Counted from the first letter of the stretch, positions 15,546 through 24,421 are shown. The stretch is 38,687 bases of DNA from Pseudomonas sp. Fl4BN1 (GCF_009908285.1 NZ_JAAARM010000048.1:1-38687), one strand, 5' to 3'. Made by a program: numbers and translations. Notes: generated by a model not told the origin, from the letters alone.

Positions 15546-16686
15546 GTCGGCGCCAGTACCGAGCAAGCCGGAAGTCGGCCTGCCGCTGTGGTTGCTGGCC
15601 GAGCTGACCTATCGTTGTCCGCTGCAATGCCCGTATTGCTCCAATCCCCTGGATTTCGCCGAGCAGGGCAAGGAGCTGAGCACCGAACAGTGGATCAAGG
15701 TGTTCCGCGAAGCGCGGGAGATGGGCGCGGCGCAACTGGGCTTCTCCGGCGGCGAGCCACTGGTGCGCCAGGACCTTGCCGAACTGATCGGCGAGGCACG
15801 CCAGCTGGGGTTCTATACCAACCTGATCACCTCGGGCATCGGCCTGACCGAGCAGAAAATCAGCGACTTCAAGAAAGCCGGCCTGGACCACATCCAGATC
15901 AGCTTCCAGGCCAGCGACGAACAGGTGAACAACCTGCTGGCCGGCTCGAAAAAAGCCTTCGCCCAGAAGCTGGAGATGGCCCGCGCAGTCAAGGCCCACG
16001 GCTATCCGATGGTGCTGAACTTCGTCACCCATCGGCACAACATCGACAAGATCGACCGCATCATCGAGCTGTGCATTGCCCTGGAAGCCGACTTCGTCGA
16101 ACTCGCCACCTGCCAGTTCTATGGCTGGGCCCAGCTCAATCGCCTCGGTCTGTTGCCGACCAAGGAACAACTGGTCCGCGCTGAACGGATCACCAACGAG
16201 TACCGCGCCAAGCTGGAAGCCCAAGGGCATCCGTGCAAGCTGATTTTCGTCACCCCGGACTACTACGAAGAACGCCCCAAAGCCTGCATGAACGGCTGGG
16301 GCAGCATCTTCCTCACCGTGACCCCGGACGGCACCGCCCTGCCCTGCCACGGCGCGCGGCAGATGCCGGTGCAATTTCCCAATGTGCGCGACCACAGCAT
16401 GCAGCACATCTGGTACGACTCCTTCGGCTTCAACCGCTTTCGCGGGTACGACTGGATGCCGGAGCCTTGCCGCTCCTGCGACGAAAAGGAAAAGGACTTC
16501 GGTGGCTGTCGCTGCCAGGCCTTCATGCTCACCGGGGATGCCAGCAACGCCGACCCGGTGTGCAGTAAATCGGAACACCACGGGATGGTTCTCAAGGCCC
16601 GTGAAGAATCCGAAACCGCCACCCAAACCATTGAACAACTGGCCTTCCGCAATGAACGAAACTCACGCCTCATCGCCAAGGGCTGA
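15517..16686 (+). CDS. pqqE: PqqA peptide cyclase, radical SAM enzyme PqqE
   Basis: 389 residues. The radical SAM cluster motif is C34-PLQ-C38-PY-C41, followed by GFSGGEP (75-81) for SAM binding. The C-terminal SPASM-type cysteines (C257, C277, C318, C321, C331, C333, C349) bind auxiliary iron-sulfur clusters. PqqE forms the carbon-carbon bond between Glu and Tyr of PqqA. Start: GTG 15517 with GGAGG (15506-15510) 6 bases upstream, inside the end of pqqD; the frame is open further upstream but without such a site. The 3' end overlaps the next gene by 35 bases. It works as a complex with PqqD and PqqA. Confidence 0.95.
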   Translation: MLNTGSNSAESAPVPSKPEVGLPLWLLAELTYRCPLQCPYCSNPLDFAEQGKELSTEQWIKVFREAREMGAAQLGFSGGEPLVRQDLAELIGEARQLGFYTNLITSGIGLTEQKISDFKKAGLDHIQISFQASDEQVNNLLAGSKKAFAQKLEMARAVKAHGYPMVLNFVTHRHNIDKIDRIIELCIALEADFVELATCQFYGWAQLNRLGLLPTKEQLVRAERITNEYRAKLEAQGHPCKLIFVTPDYYEERPKACMNGWGSIFLTVTPDGTALPCHGARQMPVQFPNVRDHSMQHIWYDSFGFNRFRGYDWMPEPCRSCDEKEKDFGGCRCQAFMLTGDASNADPVCSKSEHHGMVLKAREESETATQTIEQLAFRNERNSRLIAKG

Positions 16687-18484
16687 GCCCTTCAGCGCCA
16701 GCCAAGCCACAGCATCCGGGGTCGATTTTGCCGAGCTGCAACTGACGGCCAATGGCGTGTTCTGGAATGAATACCGCCCCACAGATGCCAGTTGCCGAAT
16801 CTGGCATTGGCAGGAAGGCCAGGCCCAATGCCTGACGCCGTCGGGTTTCAGCGTGCGCAGCCGGGTTTACGAATACGGTGGCGGCGCCTTTTGCCTCAGC
16901 AATGACATGCTGCTGTTCGTCAACGAAGCGGACCAGCAACTGTATCGGCAGCCCCTGGCAGGCGGCGCTCCTGTGGCCCTGACCCAAGGCGACTGCCGCT
17001 ACGGGGATCTGCACTATCACGCCGGCCAGGTCTTGGCCGTCGAAGAATGCGCCAGCGAACATCGCCTGGTGGCCATCGACATAGAAACCGGGCGCCGCAA
17101 TCTACTCGCCGCCGGGGCCGACTTCTATGCAGCCCCAACCCTGAGCCCCGATGGCCAACGCCTGGCCTGGATCGAATGGGACCGCCCCCATCAACCCTGG
17201 ACCAGCACCCGCCTGATGCTCGCCGAACGCCTGACCAATGGCTCCTGGGGCGACCCTCGTTGCCTGGCGGGAGAAGGCCAGGAAGAGTCGCTGCAACAGC
17301 CGCGCTTCGATCATCACAATCGGCTCTACTGCCTCAGCGATCGCCAGGGTTTCTGGCAACCATGGGCCGAGTCAGATAGCGGTTTACGACCACTGCCCTG
17401 CGCTGCTGCGGATCATGCGCCGGCGCCCTGGCAACTGGGCGGCTGCACTTGGATGCCCCTGGGTGGCGACGCCTGGTTGGCCAGTTGGAGCGAGGAAGGT
17501 TTTGGCCGCCTCGGACTGCGCAATGACGATGGTTCACTGCAGGACTTCACCGGTAGCTACAGCCGCTTTCGCAGCCTGGCGCTGGATCAGCGCTACCTGT
17601 ATTGCATCGCGGCCTCCCCTGTCAGTCCCTCGGCAGTCATCGCCATCGAACGCAAAACACAGCAGGTTCACGTGCTGGCGGGTGGCATCGCGCCGTTACC
17701 GGCGGAACGCATCAGTCGTCCGCAAACCCTGCGCTATCCCAGCGGCGGAGGACAGGCCCACGGATTCTTCTATCCGGCCATGAACGGTGTCAACAGACCA
17801 CCACTGGTGGTGTTCATCCACGGCGGTCCGACGTCTGCCTGCTACCCGATGCTCGACCCGCGTATCCAGTTCTGGACCCAACGCGGCTTTGCCGTCGCCG
17901 ATCTGAACTACCGGGGCAGCAGTGGTTATGGCCGGGCTTATCGGCAAGCACTGCACCTGCGCTGGGGTGAAGTGGACGTGGAAGATGCCTGCGCGGTGGT
18001 GGCTTACCTTGACGAACAGGGGTTGGTCGACCCACAGCAGGCGTTCATCCGAGGTGGCAGCGCGGGGGGCTACACCACCCTTTGCGCCCTGGCCTTCGCC
18101 AAGGTCTTTTGTGCCGGCGCCAGCCTCTATGGGGTCAGCGATCCCATTGCCCTGGCGCGGGCCACCCACAAGTTCGAGGGTGATTACCTGGACTGGCTGA
18201 TCGGCGATCCTCAGCAAGACAGAGAGCGCTACCATGCTCGTACACCGCTGCTGCATGCCGGAAATATCAGCGTGCCCGTGGTGTTTTTCCAGGGCGAACT
18301 GGACGCGGTGGTGGTGCCCGAGCAAACCCGCGACATGCTCAAGGCGCTGCAAGACCAGGGCATCGCCGCCGAGGCCCATTACTATCCGGATGAGCGTCAT
18401 GGCTTTCGCAAGGCCAGCAACCAGGCCCACGCGTTGGAGCAGGAATGGCGGTTTTATCAAAAGGTACTGCAAGCCCAGCGCTGA
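16652..18484 (+). CDS. pqqM: S9-family prolyl-oligopeptidase-like peptidase PqqM
   Basis: 610 residues with an N-terminal beta-propeller (about 20-350) and a C-terminal alpha/beta-hydrolase domain. The triad is visible: Ser470 in IRGGSAGGYTT, Asp551 in GELDAVVVP, and His583 in DERHGF; the oxyanion segment is VVFIHGGPT (about 386-394). Start: ATG 16652, inside the end of pqqE. It is the seventh gene of the pqqFABCDEM arrangement known in Pseudomonas and may take part in trimming PqqA with PqqF; the exact role is not settled. No signal peptide. A perfect 10-bp hairpin follows the stop. Confidence 0.88.
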   Translation: MNETHASSPRAEPFSASQATASGVDFAELQLTANGVFWNEYRPTDASCRIWHWQEGQAQCLTPSGFSVRSRVYEYGGGAFCLSNDMLLFVNEADQQLYRQPLAGGAPVALTQGDCRYGDLHYHAGQVLAVEECASEHRLVAIDIETGRRNLLAAGADFYAAPTLSPDGQRLAWIEWDRPHQPWTSTRLMLAERLTNGSWGDPRCLAGEGQEESLQQPRFDHHNRLYCLSDRQGFWQPWAESDSGLRPLPCAAADHAPAPWQLGGCTWMPLGGDAWLASWSEEGFGRLGLRNDDGSLQDFTGSYSRFRSLALDQRYLYCIAASPVSPSAVIAIERKTQQVHVLAGGIAPLPAERISRPQTLRYPSGGGQAHGFFYPAMNGVNRPPLVVFIHGGPTSACYPMLDPRIQFWTQRGFAVADLNYRGSSGYGRAYRQALHLRWGEVDVEDACAVVAYLDEQGLVDPQQAFIRGGSAGGYTTLCALAFAKVFCAGASLYGVSDPIALARATHKFEGDYLDWLIGDPQQDRERYHARTPLLHAGNISVPVVFFQGELDAVVVPEQTRDMLKALQDQGIAAEAHYYPDERHGFRKASNQAHALEQEWRFYQKVLQAQR

Positions 18485-18493
18485 CCCATGCCA

Positions 18494-18516
18494 TGCCCGC
18501 TCCGCTGGAGCGGGCA
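18494..18516. terminator. Hairpin between convergent pqqM and pmp3-like gene
   Basis: TGCCCGCTCC-GCT-GGAGCGGGCA is a perfect 10-bp stem with a 3-base loop, 9 bases after pqqM and 23 bases beyond the end of the opposite-strand small gene. There is no T-run on either side, so termination may be weak; it may also be a repeat-derived hairpin. Confidence 0.5.
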
Positions 18517-18527
18517 GCTTCAGGATC

Positions 18528-18551
18528 AGCGTTTAGCGTTTAGCGTTTAGC
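18528..18551. repeat. Heptamer tandem repeat (AGCGTTT, 3.5 copies)
   Basis: AGCGTTT is repeated at 18528, 18535 and 18542, followed by AGCG. The repeat contains the stop codon of the minus-strand small membrane protein. Losing or gaining one unit would leave its last residues and stop unchanged. Confidence 0.7.
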
Positions 18552-18698
18552 GATGATGTACACCGCATGCACAATGCCAGGGATGTACCCGCACAGAGTC
18601 AGGAGGATGTTGAGCCAGAAGGCACCGCCGAAGCCTACTTGCAGAAAGACGCCCAAGGGCGGCAAGAGAATGGCGAAGATAATACGGATCAAGTCCAT
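18540..18698 (-). CDS. YqaE/Pmp3-family small membrane protein
   Basis: 52 residues beginning MDLIRIIFAILLPPLGVFLQ and ending AVYIIAKR. Two transmembrane helices are evident (about 3-20 and 27-49), separated by VGFGGAFWLN. The family signature LLPPLGVFL, FWLNILLTLCGYIPG is complete. Members are stress-related proteolipids of the plasma membrane; their exact action in bacteria is not known. ATG with AGGAG 8 bases upstream. It is convergent with pqqM and stands alone. The stop lies in a heptamer repeat. Confidence 0.92.
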   Translation of the reverse strand: MDLIRIIFAILLPPLGVFLQVGFGGAFWLNILLTLCGYIPGIVHAVYIIAKR

Positions 18699-18834
18699 GG
18701 TGCAGCTCCTGATAGCAGTCGGCTCGGGTGAGCCTTACTTGCAATCGACCCTGGGCCCACGCCAGGGTTCAGAGCAATCACTGCCTGCCCCAGGCAAGCG
18801 CCTCAATGCCGTGTTTCTGCTCAAGGACGCAGAC

Positions 18835-18871
18835 AAAAAAACGCCCCATGCGAAAAATCGGACACAGGGCG
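18835..18871 (-). terminator. Terminator of the pseudo-amidotransferase operon
   Basis: On the minus strand CGCCCTG pairs with CATGGGGCG and is followed by TTTTTTT. It lies 35 bases beyond the stop at 18906 and closes the three-gene minus-strand unit. Confidence 0.65.
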
Positions 18872-18905
18872 ATGCGTTATACCGCGAGACGGTTCAGGAA
18901 TTCAG

Positions 18906-19631
18906 TCAACGTAAAGTCGGATGTGGCCCTGACAAGTAATCCAGGACACGGAACAGGGTTGGTGCCAGGCCACTGCAATGGGGGATCCCGGCGAGAATCG
19001 CTTGCGGGTCTTCAACACTATCGGGTTTTGCACTGTGCTCAGCGTTCAACCAGCCTTGAGGACGAGTCTGCAAAAGCGCCTCGATGCTCTGCAGGTCGCT
19101 CTGCAATAGGCACTGCAGGGCAATGGCCCGCTCCTGCCAGATAAATCCCTGATGAACACAGGCTGCCGAGCGATAAAGCGGCAATGCGCCCTTGGGCAAG
19201 TCGAAGCTTTCGCCATGCCAATGAAAAGCCATCAAGCGCTCCGGCAGTGCCAGCCCGAGAGGCGAGTCTTGGGCATTCGGGTACTTTTCCACCGGCCACC
19301 AACCGATCTCGCGGGTGGCGCTGGGACGGACTTGCGCCCCCAGTACCTGCGCCAGGAGCTGGCCTCCCAGGCCAATGCCCAGCACTCGCTTACCCGCAGA
19401 CAAGGCCTTGCGCAGCAGACGTTTTTCCGCCACCAGCCAGGGAGTCTGTGCCTCGTCATGCACACTCATCGGGCCGCCCAGAGCGATCAGCAGGTCAAAG
19501 CTGTCAAGCCGAGGCAGGCGGGCCTGTGCATACAGGTGACAGATGTGCACGGCACTCGCCCGTTCCAGCAACCACTGGTTGATCCGGCCCGGGCCTGCAG
19601 CGGACGAATGCTGCAGGATCAGCACGCGCAT
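18906..19631 (-). CDS. Glutamine-amidotransferase-fold protein lacking the catalytic triad
   Basis: 241 residues of the GuaA-type class I amidotransferase fold: FDLLIALGGPMSVHDE (45-60), KRVLGIGLGGQLLAQVLG (81-98), REIGWWPV, MAFHWHGESFDLP (134-145), and the C-terminal strand ALQCLLQSD (171-179). In active family members the nucleophile is the Cys of GICLG and the His/Glu pair is in LQFHxE. Here the three positions are Gly87, Leu175 and Gln177, so glutaminase activity is not expected. The DNA at these codons (GGC, TTG/CTA, CAG) is unambiguous. Start: ATG 19631 overlaps the previous stop as TGATG, with GGGAG 10 bases upstream; an in-frame ATG 19655 has no ribosome site. It may be a binding or scaffold protein for the aminotransferase product; this is inferred. 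Confidence 0.85.
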   Translation of the reverse strand: MRVLILQHSSAAGPGRINQWLLERASAVHICHLYAQARLPRLDSFDLLIALGGPMSVHDEAQTPWLVAEKRLLRKALSAGKRVLGIGLGGQLLAQVLGAQVRPSATREIGWWPVEKYPNAQDSPLGLALPERLMAFHWHGESFDLPKGALPLYRSAACVHQGFIWQERAIALQCLLQSDLQSIEALLQTRPQGWLNAEHSAKPDSVEDPQAILAGIPHCSGLAPTLFRVLDYLSGPHPTLR

Positions 19632-20914
19632 CAGACGGCCACTCCCTTGCGACATTGCAATTGAGCGGTACGCACCCGGGAGAAGGCCCGAGCCAAGCGC
19701 AGGAGCATCTCGTCAATATTGCCCTTGCTGACACTCAGTGCCGGAGTGAAGCGCAGGCAGTCCGGTTGCGGGGCATTGAGCAACAACCCCTCATGCAAGG
19801 CCGCCTTGAGCACCGCCGCTGCCGAGTCGTCCGCCAGGGTCATGCCCCAGAGCAGGCCGTGACCACGGACCTGGCCCTGTGCATAGCGGCTCGCCAGGCG
19901 AGTCAGTTCCTGACCCAGGTACTGCCCATTGGTGCGTACCTGCCGCAGAAAACCGTGCTCCTGCAGACTGTCCAGCACCGCCAGGCCGGCCGAGGTCATC
20001 AAGGCGTTGCCGTGGTGCGTACCGTCCAACTCGCCATGTTCGAAACAACAGGCCTTGCCCCGTGCCAGCAGCGCCGCCAATGGCACGCCGCCGCCAAGCC
20101 CCTTGCCCAAGGCAATGATATCGGCGCGTACGCCATACAACTGCTCAGCCAGCAGGGTGCCACAACGGCCTGCACCGGTCTGGACCTCATCAAGGATCAA
20201 CAGAATGCCCAGCTCCCGGCACAGGCGCTCGACCCCTTTGAGATAGTGCTCAGTCGCCGGAATGACCCCTGCTTCGCCCTGGATCGGTTCCAGCATGATC
20301 GCCACCGTTTGCGCATCTACCGCCGCATGCAAAGCCGGCAGATCGTTGAACGGCACTTGGCTGAAGCCAGGCAACTGAGGTTCGAAACGGTTACCCGGGG
20401 CGCCGTCGCCGGCCGCTGACAGCGCCGCAAAGCCGCGACCATGGCAACTGCGGCTGGCAGTGATGATCCCTGCCGCGCCACCGCGGTGCAGTTGGCCCCA
20501 TTTGCGCGCCAGCTTGATCGCCGCCTCGCAGGCTTCGCTGCCGCTGCTCAACAGATAAGCCTGGTCGCTGCCAGTGTTGCGGCACAACCGATCGGCGAGC
20601 TTGAGCATTCCACGGTTATAGAAACCCGAACCGGGGTTGATCAGCGACTGGGCCTGGGCGGTGATGGCACTGACCAGAACCGAAGGACTGTGACCAAGGC
20701 TGTTAGCGGCCCCGGCCTGAGTGAAGTCCAGGTAGGTACGGTCATCACTGTCCCACAGCCAGGAGCCCTGACCACGCACGAACACCGGCTGGGGACGCTG
20801 CACACTGAGCATCAGACGCTCACTGGAGAAAGGGACATCCGAGATGGTCGCATAAGGCTCGACAGCCAAATCATCCAGGCTCGGCGGGGAGCGGCGCGAA
20901 CTGAACAGATTCAT
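19631..20914 (-). CDS. Class III PLP aminotransferase, acetylornithine-aminotransferase-like
   Basis: 427 residues, fold-type I. Features: WDSDDRTYLDFTQAGAANSLGH (54-75), LSSGSEACEAAIKLAR for PLP phosphate binding (122-137), ILDEVQTGAGRCG (240-252), the PLP lysine K271 in ALGKGLGGGVPLA, and HGNALMTSAGLAVLD. It probably moves an omega-amino group from an acetylornithine-like substrate to 2-oxoglutarate. The usual FHGRT motif is changed to SCHGRGFAALSA. Start: ATG 20914 overlaps the stop of the upstream small gene (ATGA); a GTG at 20935 is in frame. It is co-transcribed with a 105-residue unknown and the inactive amidotransferase-like gene, and divergent from a LysR regulator. A role in arginine synthesis is possible, but the operon context does not support it. 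Confidence 0.85.
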   Translation of the reverse strand: MNLFSSRRSPPSLDDLAVEPYATISDVPFSSERLMLSVQRPQPVFVRGQGSWLWDSDDRTYLDFTQAGAANSLGHSPSVLVSAITAQAQSLINPGSGFYNRGMLKLADRLCRNTGSDQAYLLSSGSEACEAAIKLARKWGQLHRGGAAGIITASRSCHGRGFAALSAAGDGAPGNRFEPQLPGFSQVPFNDLPALHAAVDAQTVAIMLEPIQGEAGVIPATEHYLKGVERLCRELGILLILDEVQTGAGRCGTLLAEQLYGVRADIIALGKGLGGGVPLAALLARGKACCFEHGELDGTHHGNALMTSAGLAVLDSLQEHGFLRQVRTNGQYLGQELTRLASRYAQGQVRGHGLLWGMTLADDSAAAVLKAALHEGLLLNAPQPDCLRFTPALSVSKGNIDEMLLRLARAFSRVRTAQLQCRKGVAV

Positions 20915-21228
20915 GCTCGCCGGGTCTCCAGACACACCTGCTCTTTACCCAGACCGTGGGTCGAGAGATTTTCTCCTGCAGCCGGCCCGCAGCGTCCGAA
21001 CTGTGGATCATTTTTGCGCAAGTAGGCGGAGTGTTCGTCGCGATAGTGCTGCAGTGCTCGTTCAAGGGCAGTGTGAAAGCGTGGATCACGACGTTCGCCG
21101 CCACCCAGGCCTTGAGCACATAACCAGAGACGGTTTGCAACCAGGGGGTTGTCGGTTTCACAGACCAAACCTTGGCCAACATTTATTGCCTTGCCTATGT
21201 AAACGCCATCGACATTACCGCTATTCAT
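20911..21228 (-). CDS. Small conserved-looking unknown protein
   Basis: 105 residues, first gene of the minus-strand unit. ATG 21228 has GGGAAG 4 bases upstream; the frame is open further but without a better start. The sequence begins MNSGNVDGVYIGKAINVGQG and contains ANRLWLCAQGLGGGERRDPRFHTALERALQ-type helical segments and a hydrophilic C-terminus (LSTHGLGKEQVCLETRRA). No signal peptide or membrane helix. No family recognised. Its stop overlaps the aminotransferase ATG by 4 bases, which argues that it is a real, coupled gene. It could be a small partner of the aminotransferase. Confidence 0.65.
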   Translation of the reverse strand: MNSGNVDGVYIGKAINVGQGLVCETDNPLVANRLWLCAQGLGGGERRDPRFHTALERALQHYRDEHSAYLRKNDPQFGRCGPAAGENLSTHGLGKEQVCLETRRA

Positions 21229-21330
21229 CGCGCTTCCCGGCCCTGTAAGCCTTGTGAATAGGCGGTAGACTAGGCGTCCTGCGGGCTTCAAGCCATTTCG
21301 ATTTTTAAGCTTTTTCGATAAGAAATACTT

Positions 21331-22260
21331 ATGGATTTTAAGCAACTGCGTTATTTCGTCGCGGTGTATGAAGAAGGCCATGTGGGCCGCGCCGCAGAGC
21401 GCCTCTCAATCTCACAACCGGCGCTCTCCCAGCAGATCCGCCAGTTGGAGCAGAACCTCGACGTCAGCCTGTTTGAACGCAGCAGCAAGCGCCTGCTGCC
21501 AACCCTCGCCGCCCATACGCTGTACAACCACGCCCTGCCTCTGCTCGACGGTTTGCAACAGGCCCGTGAGGCCCTGGGCAACTTCAAGGGCCAGGCATTA
21601 CGGACTCTAGCCATTGGTGTGCTGCAAACGGTGCACTCCGGCCTGGTGCCGCAAATGCTCGAGCGTGTGCGCAAGGCCCAACCACACCTGGTGGTGCAGA
21701 TCTATGAGCTGACCGGGCTGGAAATCGAACGACGCTTACTCAATGGTTCACTGGACATCGGCATCAGCTACCTGCCGCCTCGCCAGCCGGGACTACATGG
21801 CGTACCGCTGTACGAAGACGAACTGACCTTGGTCATTCCCGAACAACATCCGCTACGCGAATTCAAGAAAGTGTCCATGAGCCAGGCGGCGGAGTTACCG
21901 ATGCTGCTGTTGGGCGAGGAGTTTCAGATCCGTCAGATCTGGCAGGCACAACTGGCCAGTCTGGGACGACGCCCGCAGGTGCAGGCGGAATTGAACAATA
22001 TGGCCGGTATTCTCGACAGCCTGCCCCACACGCGGCTGGCAACCGTACTCCCCGGCCGCTCACAACAGCAGCACAGCAACAAGGAGTTGCTGTGGAAACC
22101 ATTGAGTGAGCCCAGGGTGCCGCTGAAAGTCGGGTTGGTCTGTCGAGATCTGCAGCGTCAGCACGGGACGCTGGAATTACTGCGAACTTTATTGGAGGAC
22201 TCGATGAATACCCAGGATGGGCGCCTGGGTGGCACTGCAGTGCCGGAAACACTGGGTTGA
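21331..22260 (+). CDS. LysR-family transcriptional regulator
   Basis: 309 residues. The N-terminal winged HTH is textbook: MDFKQLRYFVAVYEEGHVGRAAERLSISQPALSQQIRQLE. A linker helix leads to a periplasmic-binding-protein-like effector domain (about 90-290) of CynR/CbbR type (LAIGVLQTVHSGLVPQML). The gene is divergent from the aminotransferase unit with a 102-base gap, the usual arrangement for a LysR regulator and its target. The effector is not predictable. A rho-independent terminator follows at 22291. Confidence 0.93.
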   Translation: MDFKQLRYFVAVYEEGHVGRAAERLSISQPALSQQIRQLEQNLDVSLFERSSKRLLPTLAAHTLYNHALPLLDGLQQAREALGNFKGQALRTLAIGVLQTVHSGLVPQMLERVRKAQPHLVVQIYELTGLEIERRLLNGSLDIGISYLPPRQPGLHGVPLYEDELTLVIPEQHPLREFKKVSMSQAAELPMLLLGEEFQIRQIWQAQLASLGRRPQVQAELNNMAGILDSLPHTRLATVLPGRSQQQHSNKELLWKPLSEPRVPLKVGLVCRDLQRQHGTLELLRTLLEDSMNTQDGRLGGTAVPETLG

Positions 22261-22290
22261 AGTCGCTGAAATAAAAAGTCCGGAAAAAAG

Positions 22291-22314
22291 AAAACCCCGC
22301 CGAAGCGGGGTTTT
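22291..22314 (+). terminator. Terminator after the LysR gene
   Basis: AAAACCCCGC-CGAA-GCGGGGTTTT: a 10-bp stem with a CGAA tetraloop and a T-run, 30 bases after the LysR stop. The symmetric A/T flanks allow bidirectional action. Confidence 0.9.
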
Positions 22315-22497
22315 GCAGACTGTTTCCCTGACATCCTTTTCACTCCGCCATCCTGGCAGAATCCTACGTGTCCGTGTTGTTGCTTTGCGCTTCCTGCGCG
22401 ACGTCCATGTGAAGTAGATTAGCCTCAGCCGTCATCTACCGATATGGACGATCAGCAGCTCGTTATGTAAGAGATTACTTACAAACTCCCTTATTCA

Positions 22498-24276
22498 TTA
22501 AAACTGCTCCGCCTGCAGCAAGAACAGCGACTCGCTACCCGCTTTTACCGAAGCCGTCAGGGAGTGAATGCGCGGCAGTAGACGAGCGAAGTAGAAACGC
22601 GCAGTCCCCAGTTTACTGGCATAAAAGTCCTCAGCCTGCTCCTTGCCCAGCGCGGCCTTGGCCATCAGCGCCCACATGTAGGCATAAGCCGTATAGCCAA
22701 AGACCTGCAGATATTCCACTGAAGCCGCGCCAATCTCGTTGGGGTTGGCAGTCGTCCTGTCCAGCAGCCAGGCCGTCAGTTCGTCCAGATTCTGCAGGGC
22801 CGCGCTCAAGGGGCGAGTGAACTCCTCTAGCTGAGCATCGGCGGTCGCGGTGAAGTGGCGAATCTCGTCGGCGAACACGGAATAGAGCGCACCGCCGCTA
22901 CCAACAATCTTGCGTCCGACCAGGTCCAAGGCCTGAATGCCGTTGGTGCCTTCATAGATTTGGGTGATCCGCACGTCGCGAACCAGTTGTTCCTGACCCC
23001 ACTCACGGATGTAGCCGTGGCCACCGAAAACCTGCTGGCCATGAATCGTGGTTTCCAAACCCAGGTCGGTTAGAAATGCCTTGGCCACCGGAGTCAACAA
23101 GGCCACCAGGCTTTCCGCACGTTTGCGAGTCTCAGTGTCTTCGCTGAACTTGGCAGTATCCAGTTGCATCGCCACATAAGTGGAGAAGGCTCGCCCCCCC
23201 TCGTTGGCAGCCTTCATGGTCAGCAGCATGCGCCGCACGTCCGGGTGCACGATGATCGGATCGGCGACCTTGTCCTTGGCTTTTGGTCCAGTCGGCGAAC
23301 GGCTCTGCAGACGATCACGGGCGTATTCAACCGCGTTCTGATAGGAACGTTCACCCGTGGCCAGGCCCTGGATACCCACACCCAGGCGCTCGTAGTTCAT
23401 CATGGTGAACATCGCCGCCAACCCTTTGTTCGGCTCCCCCACCAGGTAGCCAATGGCCTGGTCAAAGTTCATCACGCAGGTGGACGAAGCCTGGATGCCC
23501 ATCTTGTGTTCGATCGAACCGCAACTCACCGGGTTGCGCTCACCCAGACTGCCATCGGCATTGACCATCAACTTGGGCACCAGGAACAGGGAGATTCCCT
23601 TTGGACCCGCCGGCGCATCCGGCAGCTTGGCCAGCACCAGGTGAATGATGTTTTCCGTAAGGTCGTGTTCGCCGCCAGTAATGAAGATCTTGGTCCCGCT
23701 GATAGCAAAGGAGCCATCCGCCTGAGGCTCGGCCTTGGTACGGATGATCCCCAGATCAGTACCGGCATGGGGTTCGGTCAGGCACATGGAGCCGGCCCAG
23801 ACACCGGTGTACATGTTCGGCAGGTAGGTGGCTTTCAGTTCTTCGCTAGCGTGCGCGTTGATCGACAGGCAGGCACCGGCGGTCAGCATCGGATACAGGC
23901 CGAAAGCCAGGCTCGCCGAATTGACCATTTCCTCGACCTGAGCCGACACCGCCTTGGGCATGCCCATGCCACCGAACTCGGGATCGCCGCCCACGCCGAC
24001 CCAGCCACCTTCGGCATAAGTCTGATAGGCCTGTGGAAAGCCCTCTGGGGTGGTCACCACGGTGTTGTTCCAGTGGCAACCTTCCTCGTCGGCGCTGCGG
24101 CTCAGCGGGGCGATACTTCTGGCGGTGACTTTGCCAGCCTCTTGCAGAATCGCCTCGACGGTCTCGGCATCCACTGTCTCAGCCAAAGCCGGCAACTGGG
24201 CCCAAAGCTTGGCGACCTCGAAAACTTCATTGAGGACGAAGCGCATATCGCGCAGGGGGGCTTTGTAGTCAGCCAT
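22498..24276 (-). CDS. Acyl-CoA dehydrogenase, FadE/DmdC-like (paralogue 1)
   Basis: 592 residues, a long acyl-CoA dehydrogenase with the N-terminal MADYKAPLRDMRF extension and C-terminal domain typical of this subfamily. Core motifs: MCLTEPHAGTDLG (FAD/substrate region), GTKIFITGGEHD, GSIEHKMGIQASSTCVMNFD, GGHGYIREWGQEQLVRDVRI, and the catalytic-Glu motif IYEGTNGIQALDL. It oxidises acyl-CoA to enoyl-CoA and passes electrons to ETF. Start: ATG 24276 with GAGG 8 bases upstream; a longer frame begins at 24360 but lacks the family pattern. One of three paralogues in the window; the second lies just upstream (24462) in the same direction. From memory it corresponds to P. aeruginosa PA0508. Confidence 0.9.
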   Translation of the reverse strand: MADYKAPLRDMRFVLNEVFEVAKLWAQLPALAETVDAETVEAILQEAGKVTARSIAPLSRSADEEGCHWNNTVVTTPEGFPQAYQTYAEGGWVGVGGDPEFGGMGMPKAVSAQVEEMVNSASLAFGLYPMLTAGACLSINAHASEELKATYLPNMYTGVWAGSMCLTEPHAGTDLGIIRTKAEPQADGSFAISGTKIFITGGEHDLTENIIHLVLAKLPDAPAGPKGISLFLVPKLMVNADGSLGERNPVSCGSIEHKMGIQASSTCVMNFDQAIGYLVGEPNKGLAAMFTMMNYERLGVGIQGLATGERSYQNAVEYARDRLQSRSPTGPKAKDKVADPIIVHPDVRRMLLTMKAANEGGRAFSTYVAMQLDTAKFSEDTETRKRAESLVALLTPVAKAFLTDLGLETTIHGQQVFGGHGYIREWGQEQLVRDVRITQIYEGTNGIQALDLVGRKIVGSGGALYSVFADEIRHFTATADAQLEEFTRPLSAALQNLDELTAWLLDRTTANPNEIGAASVEYLQVFGYTAYAYMWALMAKAALGKEQAEDFYASKLGTARFYFARLLPRIHSLTASVKAGSESLFLLQAEQF

Positions 24277-24364
24277 GGCAAACCTCGCAAGATCTAAACA
24301 AGTGGGCCGAAACAGGCCCATTACGAAAAACCGAGTGTACCCGAACAACTTTTGCGACACATAG

Positions 24365-24379
24365 GGTCAACTAGTGACC
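24365..24379. promoter_or_regulatory. CTAG-centred inverted repeat before paralogue 1
   Basis: GGTCA-ACTAG-TGACC is an inverted repeat of 5-bp arms about 90 bases upstream of the ATG at 24276. It shares AACTAGTNAC with the palindrome before the PQQ dehydrogenase. It resembles a TetR-type operator in size; no regulator is assigned. Confidence 0.4.
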
Positions 24380-24421
24380 TTTTTGTTATTTTTAGTCACA
24401 GCCAAGTTCAAGCATGGCAAA

